Shown here: positions 25,020-32,328 of the stretch, one piece after another
Numbering within the stretch: position 1 is the stretch's first letter
Layout: each line of letters starts with the position of its first letter
NCBI GenBank assembly: GCA_033182465.1
Contig: CP137327.1
Location: forward strand, 124,001 to 188,000
From: Sanghuangporus weigelae
Lineage: Eukaryota; Basidiomycota; Agaricomycetes; Hymenochaetales; Hymenochaetaceae
Direction of reading: 5' to 3'
Length of the DNA: 64,000 bases
Program-made: the position numbers and the translations under genes
Notes under the pieces: generated by a model
What the model saw: the letters and a program-made list of their open reading frames with translations, nothing else
Databases searched by the model: none
What the model was told of the DNA's origin: nothing

Positions 25020-25260
25020 CGCTTGTCCAGCCAGGCAAACCAGATCAGACAATTACAAGACAAGAACAAAGAAAAGGTAAAAGCCAAGTCAAGCTCTCCC
25101 AGCCTGAGCGTGGCTTGTCCCAAAACCGGATGGACCCAACGTGACCACAGAAAGCTGTTCCCGCCGGAGCTTGAATGACTGGCCTGGCTCAGAATAAGAA
25201 GACAAGAACGGGTGAGTGAAGTGACGCCATTGGAAGACGTCATTTCATATCATGCAGAAC
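25020..25260. repeat. Diverged duplicate, copy 2 (partner at about 24420-24690)
   Basis: Second copy of the duplicated segment, sharing CAACGTGACCACAGAAA exactly and the flanking motifs in the same order. Confidence 0.6.
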
Positions 25261-25946
25261 AGCATCGATCATGGATGGATGCTCATGAAAGGTAAGTAGC
25301 GCAGACAGCTTGGGGAAACCACCGAACGAGTCGGCGAACCATGCTGTATCGGCGTGATTTTCTTTCGGCCGAAATGGGCAAGATGAAAGCGACGATCACG
25401 ATGACACCAGAGCACCGGGTCTCGACGCCACACGGAATCGAACAGCATGGGATGGCGTACCACCCAACAAGGCAAGGGGGGATGTGCCGGGAACGCATCG
25501 CGTGATCGAAGTAGAGGCGTCGGGAGTACGCGAGATGTTCACGGGATGAGACGAGATGACGACCCTAGAATTTATAGCCAAGGGCATTGATACGCCCCGC
25601 CTGTATTGCCCCAGAGAGAATGGCCTCTAAACCGACGGGCACGACGACGACGACGACGACAGCATCTACGAGCCCTGTGCGGAATGCGTTGAGTGTGCTT
25701 GGAGCCCGGCTAACACGGGGGCTGAGCCGGGACGGGGAGCAGGATCCGAGCCGGGTTGTATCTACTGAGAGGCCCCGGGCGTCGGACGTGGACAGTTCCG
25801 TCAGTGTGAGTGCAGTGAAGGTCGGTCTTCCGGGCGTCGGTGCAAACGGTGAGTGGGATCGTCAGGAACGAATCATCGCAAGGGTAGATAAGGAGGACGA
25901 GTTCTTCTTATCGGCAGCTACTTCTCGTCTCACTCTAACACCCAAC

Positions 25947-27080
25947 ATGACAGAAATACAATCACTAAACAACTCCCGCTCTCCTGTCCGCGGCCGTGAA
26001 ACAGTACGTATCGTCTCCACAATCATTCATCCAGCTCACCGTCCATTCGTGAACAGTTCTCCACTGGCAGAGGCGGTGCGGGTAACATACATCGTTCCCA
26101 CTCTCGAGATGCAGATACTCCCACATCCCCGCCTCCAGCAGGCCGCGAAGCAAGTCCAATTCGTGAGCCTATCACGCACGTAGGTCGCGGTGGTTTGGGT
26201 AACTTCCGCGATCCCTCCAGACCTCGTGAGCATGGTAAGTTTTTGCCCTTTGAAGAGCGTCTTCTATCGTTCGGTCAATTCGGCCGAAAGCTGCTTGTAT
26301 GCGCATCGCTTCCAGCCTTATCCGTTCGCAGCATGCTAATCTAATCTACACCCCGTATGAACAGGCGTAGACCCGAAGGATGTGATATACGAACATGAGG
26401 TCATCGAGCATTCAGAGGAATCTCCGCACCGTTTCGTACGTCACACTCTTACTCGTCGCCAAGATATTTGGCTGATAGATATTACTTCTCAGTCCACTGG
26501 TAGAGGCGGTGCAGGGAACATCAAGACAACTCCTGAGCACTCCCAATCTCGCGAGCGTTCCCTCTCTCCAGGAGTCGATAGGTCCCTATCCCGTGGTCGC
26601 GGTACGCACCTCGCTCTCATCACATCACCGGTTTTAATTCAATACATTCATCATATAGCACTCCATTCCACGGGCCGAGGCGGCGCAGGCAACATAACCG
26701 CCGAGCCTCTTCAAGAAGAAACCGTCGACGAGCTCGAGCGGCGCGCCCGCTCCCCAGATGCACACCACCCGGGCGAGCTGCACAGCTCAGGGCGCGGCGG
26801 GCTCGCAAATGTCACCACGCTCTCCTCCCCACCCGTCGAGCACATTCACGAGGGACACGAGGAGGGCGAAGGCACGGGAATCATCAGCTACGGACGCGGC
26901 GGTGCAGGCAACATTCGCGATCGCAGCGCGAGCAGGGGCGGAGGCCCGCGTAGCGCTAGTCGCGGACGCGGCGCAGGCGGAGAGTTCCCCGGCGGCGAGC
27001 ATCATCACCCGGGACCGTTTGGCAAGCTCGTGGATCGCGTGAAGAAGCATCATGAGCATGAGGTGGAGGTGAAGGAATGA
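25947..27080 (+). CDS. GRGGAGN-repeat protein (DUF3602/PAR32-like)
   Basis: Five exons (25947-26003, 26057-26234, 26365-26435, 26493-26601, 26659-27080) join to 278 aa. Six copies of GRGG(A/L)(G/A)N are spread along an otherwise disordered, Ser/Arg/His-rich chain. This is the hallmark of the fungal DUF3602 family that includes yeast PAR32, a phosphoprotein downstream of TORC1 that controls ammonium transporters. Three exons start at or just before STGRGGAGN, so introns separate repeat units. The start is uncertain: the frame stays open upstream to an ATG at 25620 (MASKPTG, poly-Thr), which would add 109 residues. The CT-rich leader and CCAACATGA context favour 25947. The role in this organism is inferred from family only. 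Confidence 0.85.
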
Positions 27081-27769
27081 AGGCGTTTCGATGGCCAATT
27101 AGTTATTATTCCTATGTACGCACTCTCTTCTCTTTGGCATCGTCCAGGTTTCATGCTTCCTTTCCTCCTTAATGCCGTTCATGACCTCTTCCACCTTTCA
27201 ACTTATGTCTCCGCTTTCCATTTCCTCTGTTCTTTCCCTTCACCCCGTCCACGCTGGTGGTCCACGCCAACGACGAGACTTTCTGTAAGACAACTTCAAG
27301 CCCCCGAACGAAATGATTCAAACACGAAACACTGAATTAACGAAAGTAATCTATATGCCTTGTATTTCACTCTCCCTTCCTTCCTTCCTTCCTTCTTTCT
27401 TCTTCCATCGGAAATCCCAAAGTATTCTACCGTCCTCGTGTACTACGTATATATGTCTAACTCTTTGAAGAGTCGCGAATCTGAAGATCGAACTACAACG
27501 AACGGAGTTCGACAGCCGCCGATTGAATCTTTTGTGCTGCATATATATGGAGTCATGAACTTTCTCAGCTCGTCGTCCCTCAGCCTTCGAGAGAGAGTTT
27601 CAGAATCAGAGAATCGATAGCTCAGTCAACAATTCACTTAAAGTACATAACCATATCTCACAAGTGTGCATAAAAAAAAACTTCTCGGCATCGCAAACTT
27701 GCTAAGTTTATGCGTGCGCATGAACATGGATTTTGAATAAAGACAAAAATTAAAGAGTACATAAAATAC
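27081..27769. other. Intergenic with pyrimidine microsatellite
   Basis: 3' region of the GRGGAGN-repeat gene. A (CCTT)n/(CTTT)n pyrimidine tract lies at about 27373-27405. No open frame with recognisable content was found. Confidence 0.5.
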
Positions 27770-27867
27770 TGGACTAATCCGGAATTGAACCGGACCCCTC
27801 TCGCAATTGCAAACAAGTCAAAGACCGGTGCTAAGCGAGCGTGATAAACCAACTACACCATTAGCCC
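27770..27867 (-). tRNA. tRNA-Ala (anticodon AGC), with intron
   Basis: The minus strand folds into a full cloverleaf. The acceptor stem GGGCTAA/TTAGTCC contains the G3:U70 wobble pair that identifies alanine tRNAs. The D arm has an A-box, TGGTGTAGTTGG. The anticodon stem CTCGC/GCGAG carries loop TTAGCA (anticodon AGC), and the T arm is TCCGG-TTCAATT-CCGGA. A 23 nt intron follows the base 3' of the anticodon, the canonical position. The discriminator is A. A TTTT run lies just downstream. Confidence 0.9.
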
Positions 27868-28255
27868 ACCTTAGGGTTAGAAGAGCCTAATACCTATTCT
27901 GTCCCTCATATGCCTTCTATTCAGCTCTTGTTGCGTAGCAAATCATGTACTGTTACTATTACTTTCTCTCCATCTAATATACATGTTAACTATTAGCCCA
28001 TTCTACTATTCATTCTGCGTACTTTCAATGTTTATGGAAGGCTTTGGACGCAAGTCACGCGACACATAGTATGTGGTTCTGTTTTCTCTTCATCTCTCCA
28101 CCAATCTCCCATCATCGTGGACTCTTAACCCATCTTGACGCATCATCACGCAATGCGGGAACTCCGAACTGGTGTCTTAGTATGTGTGCATGAGACCATT
28201 GACAAACCCTCTTGGAATGACATCAGGAAAAAGTCTAAACTCTAAGACTAGCTTA
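27868..28255. other. Host DNA between tRNA-Ala and retrotransposon A, nothing seen
   Basis: 388 bp of unique sequence with no gene. Its last bases abut the CAAGG target-site duplication. Confidence 0.5.
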
Positions 28256-28260
28256 CAAGG
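28256..28260. repeat. Target-site duplication of copy A, left (CAAGG)
   Basis: CAAGG lies directly before the TG of the 5' LTR and again directly after the CA of the 3' LTR (40552-40556). Confidence 0.93.
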
Positions 28261-28610
28261 TGAAAGGATCCGCTCAAAATCTCGCATCAGGATCGACACG
28301 ATCAACAGAGCTACACGATCAGCTTTCCAAACGCGACCGGTAACCAAGCCAGCTATCAAAGGCCCAAGCAATCGAGCGGCCTAGGCAACAGTAACCCGTT
28401 ACCACCCGAGCGCTAGAAGCACCGAAGCGGATACGTAATCCCGCTAACAGCTAACACCGCCGACCGCCTATTACCGCGGACTACCACTCTAACGCCGCCG
28501 ACCAAGCAACCAGAGCGACCTCGATCAAAAGAAGCGATCAAACTTCTTAGAAGTCCAGAAGCACAACTACTAAAGCCTAAACGCTAAAAGGCTAAAGGCT
28601 AATAAGGTTT

Positions 28611-29252
28611 ATGGAGACCTCACTGGCATTTCAGCACTGTCAAGTCTGTGCACGAGTTTACATGGTCCTTTATGAAGTATACTACTTAGTATGCACGGCA
28701 ACGGTTGGTACGCGTGACTGTCACATCGAAACCGAGCGACACCTTCAGGATACAATGCATTCCAATCCACCAAGCCCAATAGTACCCAAGAAACGAGAGG
28801 AACTCACGATCACAACTCGGACCCCTCGAACTGCGAACCCGATAACTTGGAGAATGATTGGATGGTATAGACCGGAGTTGCACACACCATGTCCAGCATC
28901 TACGATACAGGCAAACCTTTATTTACCGAGAGATGCGAACCTGGAGACCAAGCAATTACAACTCCTTATACAACGGAGGATATGGCGCTACATTCGAGAT
29001 ATACGATACGAAGGCAAAGCATGGCTAGTCACCAGAACCCAGCAGAACCCACCAGCAGAGCTTATGCAGTTCATGATATGCCTTGGACCATACTCTACAC
29101 CGACCCGACACCTTAACACTGACGTGCGAGTTATGCTTACCCTCGCTGGACCTCGAGATGAATTCCGAAGAATCACATACCGAGCAGCCTACATCGCTCC
29201 AAGAGCAAAGATGCCACTCAATGACGGCAATAACATCGTTATGGAGTACTGA
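28611..29252 (+). CDS. 213-aa ORF within U3 of the 5' LTR, copy A
   Basis: Open for 213 codons, intact in all four LTRs of the window (also 39390-40031, 44496-45137 minus, 55293-55934 minus). No known family was recognised. It is basic, with a block RIWRYIRDIRYEGKAWLVTR and a C-terminus ending IVMEY, and no membrane segment. It lies upstream of the LTR's predicted start site. The copy in the 5' LTR should therefore be silent, while the copy in the 3' LTR would be inside the genomic RNA. That is the position of sag and nef in animal retroviruses (analogy only). Two shorter frames overlap it and look like shadows. Confidence 0.5.
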   Translation: METSLAFQHCQVCARVYMVLYEVYYLVCTATVGTRDCHIETERHLQDTMHSNPPSPIVPKKREELTITTRTPRTANPITWRMIGWYRPELHTPCPASTIQANLYLPRDANLETKQLQLLIQRRIWRYIRDIRYEGKAWLVTRTQQNPPAELMQFMICLGPYSTPTRHLNTDVRVMLTLAGPRDEFRRITYRAAYIAPRAKMPLNDGNNIVMEY

Positions 29253-29337
29253 CAGTGGAGCATTCCATATCGGAGCACCACCTCTATTGTCTCAGTCAGC
29301 AACTCCAAAGAATTCTGTCATAGTGGAGACGACCTTA

Positions 29338-29430
29338 CAGAGATTGGAGCAAAGTGGAGCAAAGCGCAACAGGATGACAAAGGAACAGATGTAATGGTGG
29401 AGAAAAGTGGAGTAAAGTGGAGACAGGATG
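29338..29430 (+). repeat. GTGGAG-type repeats in U3
   Basis: GTGGAG occurs several times at short spacing in the contexts AAAGTGGAGCAAAG, GGTGGAGAAAAGTGGAGTAAAGTGGAG. They sit 40-130 bp upstream of the TATA-like box and are candidate transcription factor sites. The same cluster occurs in the other LTRs. Confidence 0.5.
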
Positions 29431-29467
29431 AGTAAGAAATAGGACGGAAAATGGAATATCTGGGAGC

Positions 29468-29475
29468 ATAAATAG
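29468..29475 (+). promoter_or_regulatory. LTR TATA box (copy A)
   Basis: ATAAATAG, 34 bp upstream of the ATCTTTCGATCC segment (29502-29513) that I take as the 5' end of the genomic RNA because it is complementary to the primer-binding site. Confidence 0.6.
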
Positions 29476-29774
29476 TTGTAGGATTAGGCCCTCATTTCCC
29501 CATCTTTCGATCCTCTTAACACACTGGTGTAAAGCTTGCCCTACAGCGAGCTATTACTGTGTGCTTTGTACTATCACGCCTCTTGGAAATCCCAATCTGC
29601 TTTACTATCACCTCGTATCTGAAAGTATCCATAACTCGGACCGCGACTAAGAAGGCTAGTAAGGGACCGCGTGGTACAGCCAGACGTGGGTAGATAAGAT
29701 CACCTTTGCACAACATATCGCTGCTTAGGCAAAAGGATCGAACCGGTGTAACCCCGGGCCTACTCCCTAACATT

Positions 29775-29786
29775 GGATCGAAAGAT
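29775..29786 (+). promoter_or_regulatory. Self-priming primer-binding site (copy A)
   Basis: GGATCGAAAGAT starts two bases after the 5' LTR. It is the exact reverse complement of ATCTTTCGATCC at 29502-29513, the predicted RNA 5' end. In Tf1/sushi-group chromoviruses the RNA 5' end folds back on such a site and is cleaved to prime reverse transcription, instead of using a tRNA. Confidence 0.65.
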
Positions 29787-29833
29787 CACTCGCTAGTTTT
29801 ACCACCACCTCTCACGGGCAAGGTTCTTGGCTA

Positions 29834-30175
29834 GTGTTCTATCGAGGCGAGGACCGTCGACCTCAAGTCCCTATCGACGTCACTAGTTTCGAGACTAGTA
29901 CCCATATCGAATCCTCAGGACAAGTGCACATCCTGGAGAACGACAAACCCGATTCACTTAAATCACATATCTACTATCATAACCCCTACAACGACGAAGT
30001 GTACCTAATAGCAAAGGCATCTGGTAGCCCTGCAGTTGGGAGCACGCAAACAACAACCACGAAAGTAGCAGCAGTCCCTTCCACTATTGCTACATTCGAC
30101 GAGAAAGGAACTACTTGGTTAACAGCACCAAGGAACAATAACCCTGAAGCATCAGGCGAGAAACGAAGTTCATGA
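29834..30175 (+). CDS. Retrotransposon A ORF1, 113 aa, unknown function
   Basis: First ORF after the primer-binding site. Hydrophilic, Thr/Ser-rich, no recognised domain. Its stop codon overlaps the start of ORF2 as ATGA (30172-30175), a configuration that allows termination-reinitiation. It is intact in copy B with one substitution seen. Fungal chromoviruses normally start with gag, so this ORF is additional. Confidence 0.55.
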   Translation: MFYRGEDRRPQVPIDVTSFETSTHIESSGQVHILENDKPDSLKSHIYYHNPYNDEVYLIAKASGSPAVGSTQTTTTKVAAVPSTIATFDEKGTTWLTAPRNNNPEASGEKRSS

Positions 30176-31206
30176 ACCGATCAGGAAACGCCAACAACAG
30201 AAGTAACGGTCATCGAACGAACGAACGGGCGAACGATAATCAAACGAGGTTCACACCTAGATCCCTCGACGAACGAGTTCAACATATCACCAACAGGCTA
30301 CGTAGTCTGGAAAGCGATCACGACATACTATACGCGACAACGAACCACAGCATATTGTATCCACCAGTGATCAGAAGGCTACAAGAAAGGGTTGAAAGAC
30401 TGGAAGAACGAACTGCAAACACGGGGCAGTCAAACAGTCTACCAACCGGAGCATACGCGACAGCAGTAGGAGATCGATTCGAAGCACTCGAAACAACTAC
30501 TCGAAGAATTGGAGCACAGGTAGCAGCTCTAGAGAGATATACTCTGGAATTGGATCGAGCAGCAGGGGCACTCAATCAACGGGTCATAGAAGGAAACGGA
30601 GTACTTGACCGAGAGCTCAACGCTATCCGAAACAGGATTACTGCTCAGGAACAACAACTACAGACAATCGAGACAAGAGTCGGAGAGCTTAACAGGACAG
30701 CTCTAGATCAACCAAGGATTGTTCAAGACATCCATAACCTGCGAGAAGCCCTACTCCAACTAGGACAAACAATCGAGTCGAGTCAACGCACCTACGCAGC
30801 TATACTCACATCGGTACAGACAACCGAAACTACCTCGAGGAACATACTCGAACACGCTCAACGAATTCGAGAAGTAGCTCAGGCAGCACAACGCTGGGAA
30901 TACTTTCTACCAAGAGAGAGAGCCCAACAGGAACAGAGTTCTGACGAATCAGTGTCCTCAGACGAAGAAGCATCACGAAGGCCATTCTTACTCAGAACCC
31001 CACCTCGAACGGTTATCATCCAAGTACCAACAGTACCTGCAGTACCAGCAAGTGGTTCAGTAGCAACCCAAGCGCCAGAGAATCCACCACCACCATCCTA
31101 TTCACCACCAGCAGTGCCCATAAGCACTTACGATCATGTCGACAACCGACCAGAAGGTGCAAGCACTGGAGCAGCAACTACAGACTCTTCAGACACAACT
31201 CTCTAA
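30172..31206 (+). CDS. Retrotransposon A ORF2, 344 aa coiled-coil protein
   Basis: A charged Asn/Arg-rich N-terminus is followed by about 200 residues of heptad-like helices, for example RLQERVERLEERTA, GDRFEALE, LERYTLELDRAAGALNQRV, LREALLQLGQTIESSQ. A Ser/Asp/Glu patch and a Pro-rich tail with PPPPSYSPP follow; the latter contains a PPxY-type motif. Coiled-coil assembly is likely. It starts in an ATGA overlap with ORF1 and overlaps gag by 71 nt in a different frame (+1 relative to ORF2). It may be a structural accessory protein or an N-terminal part of the Gag system. Intact in copy B. Confidence 0.6.
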   Translation: MNRSGNANNRSNGHRTNERANDNQTRFTPRSLDERVQHITNRLRSLESDHDILYATTNHSILYPPVIRRLQERVERLEERTANTGQSNSLPTGAYATAVGDRFEALETTTRRIGAQVAALERYTLELDRAAGALNQRVIEGNGVLDRELNAIRNRITAQEQQLQTIETRVGELNRTALDQPRIVQDIHNLREALLQLGQTIESSQRTYAAILTSVQTTETTSRNILEHAQRIREVAQAAQRWEYFLPRERAQQEQSSDESVSSDEEASRRPFLLRTPPRTVIIQVPTVPAVPASGSVATQAPENPPPPSYSPPAVPISTYDHVDNRPEGASTGAATTDSSDTTL

Positions 31207-32224
31207 ACACAGCATCAAGCTTCCGAAGTACTATGGCAAGCGAAGCGAAGATATTGATCTGTGGATTAGTCGATGTATCTCGAAGCTGGCACAGCATGGA
31301 GTCAAGGATGAGGAGGAGATCGCAAAGAGCCTATTTGCGGCACTAGAAGGCGACAGCTACGATTGGTTTGCAGAGAAGAATACCCTAACATCATTCGATG
31401 CCAATGGGAAACTGAAACCAGTACCTGCGATTATCGCTGCAACAAATGGAATGTTCGCATCACTCAAGGACATGCTGAACTGGATGAGGATCCGAGCAGG
31501 ACATCCGATCATTGGAGAACAGGAAGCCCTATTCCAACTACTATGCATCCAGCAGAAAGGAGCAAGCATTAGGGCGTACAACGACGAATTCCGACGACTC
31601 AAAGCACGAGCACCAGACACGATGGATAAGCAGATGCTCAAGTACATCTATGTCAAAGGACTAGACATGTGGGTCAAACGACGAGTCGAATCTGTACAAC
31701 CCGACGCTTTCGAGAAGAACGACCTCGATGCATGGATGGAATGGACAAGCAACCTAGCAAACTCTGATGCCAGGCAAAGGCTCATGGGTAGTCAAACATA
31801 TACCCCAAGATTCAAATCGAATGGACAGTCATCTTTCCGACCACCAGTACAAACAACGAAACGAGATCCAGACGCCATGGATGTAGATGCACTCCGAGGC
31901 TTGCCGAAGAAGGGAGGCAAATGCTACAACTGTGAAAAGTCAGGACATTACGCAAAGGATTGCAAGGCACCAAGGAAGCAAAAGGGTTCTTCCTCTAAGC
32001 GGCCGAAGAAGACTAATGGTGTAAAACGGAGGACGATGACAACACGAACAATCGATTTCAAGGAAACATGTCCCGATCCACACTGCCGAAGGCCAGTCCA
32101 CTACGATCATGTAGCATGGGCTAAAGGCGATGAATCAGCAGGATGGACTTGCAAGCATGACGAAGAATACCGAAACAACATTCGCAAATCCCTAGCAAGT
32201 AAAGAGCAACAGGGAAAAGATTAA
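31136..32224 (+). CDS. gag: Gag, nucleocapsid-type (copy A)
   Basis: 362 aa. After a short helical N-terminus comes a retrotransposon Gag core (LPKYYGKRSEDIDLWISR, AALEGDSYDWF, LFQLLCIQQKGASIRAYNDE). A CCHC zinc knuckle follows, CYNCEKSGHYAKDC, at residues 263-276, and then a basic tail with a second Cys/His cluster (CPDPHCRRPVHYDH). It packages genomic RNA into virus-like particles. The stop codon is preceded by a -1 slippery heptamer for entry into the pol frame. Confidence 0.93.
   Translation: MSTTDQKVQALEQQLQTLQTQLSKHSIKLPKYYGKRSEDIDLWISRCISKLAQHGVKDEEEIAKSLFAALEGDSYDWFAEKNTLTSFDANGKLKPVPAIIAATNGMFASLKDMLNWMRIRAGHPIIGEQEALFQLLCIQQKGASIRAYNDEFRRLKARAPDTMDKQMLKYIYVKGLDMWVKRRVESVQPDAFEKNDLDAWMEWTSNLANSDARQRLMGSQTYTPRFKSNGQSSFRPPVQTTKRDPDAMDVDALRGLPKKGGKCYNCEKSGHYAKDCKAPRKQKGSSSKRPKKTNGVKRRTMTTRTIDFKETCPDPHCRRPVHYDHVAWAKGDESAGWTCKHDEEYRNNIRKSLASKEQQGKD
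32212..32218 (+). promoter_or_regulatory. -1 frameshift heptamer GGGAAAA at the gag-pol junction (copy A)
   Basis: In the gag frame it reads caG GGA AAA GAT TAA, the canonical X XXY YYZ form. The pol frame is the -1 frame and is open from 32203, so slipping here fuses Gag to Pol 4 nt before the gag stop. A short potential hairpin (CATCG/CGATG, 32231-32252) lies 12 nt downstream. Present unchanged in copy B (52327-52333). Confidence 0.65.
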
Positions 32225-32328
32225 GACCTCCATCGAACGAGACTGCGCGATGTGAGTGTAACAAGGGTGACGAGAAAGGTTTCAACAACCAGTGTTTCAA
32301 ACCTCCTGGGTTCAAGCCCAGTGAAGCG

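Larger units (their letters stand above)
22930..25619. other. Long intergenic stretch with a diverged internal duplication
   Basis: No gene could be supported in these 2.7 kb. Open frames such as 24431-24928 (-) show no domain. The stretch holds a TAGAA microsatellite (24061-24085) and two related segments, about 24420-24690 and 25020-25260, described separately. Confidence 0.5.
28261..29772 (+). repeat. 5' LTR of copy A
   Basis: 1512 bp, TGAAAGG at the start and CTAACA at the end. U3 is unusually long (about 1240 bp) and contains a 213-codon ORF and, near 29338-29430, several GTGGAG/AAAGTGGAG motifs that look like promoter elements. R is predicted to begin at 29502. Confidence 0.95.

Noticed and set aside
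29083-29394. 103-codon second frame overlapping the U3 ORF (also 39862-40173, 44354-44665, 55151-55462)
   Set aside because: Starts inside the longer ORF, has no features, and is kept only because the LTRs are nearly identical. I cannot exclude it but see no support.
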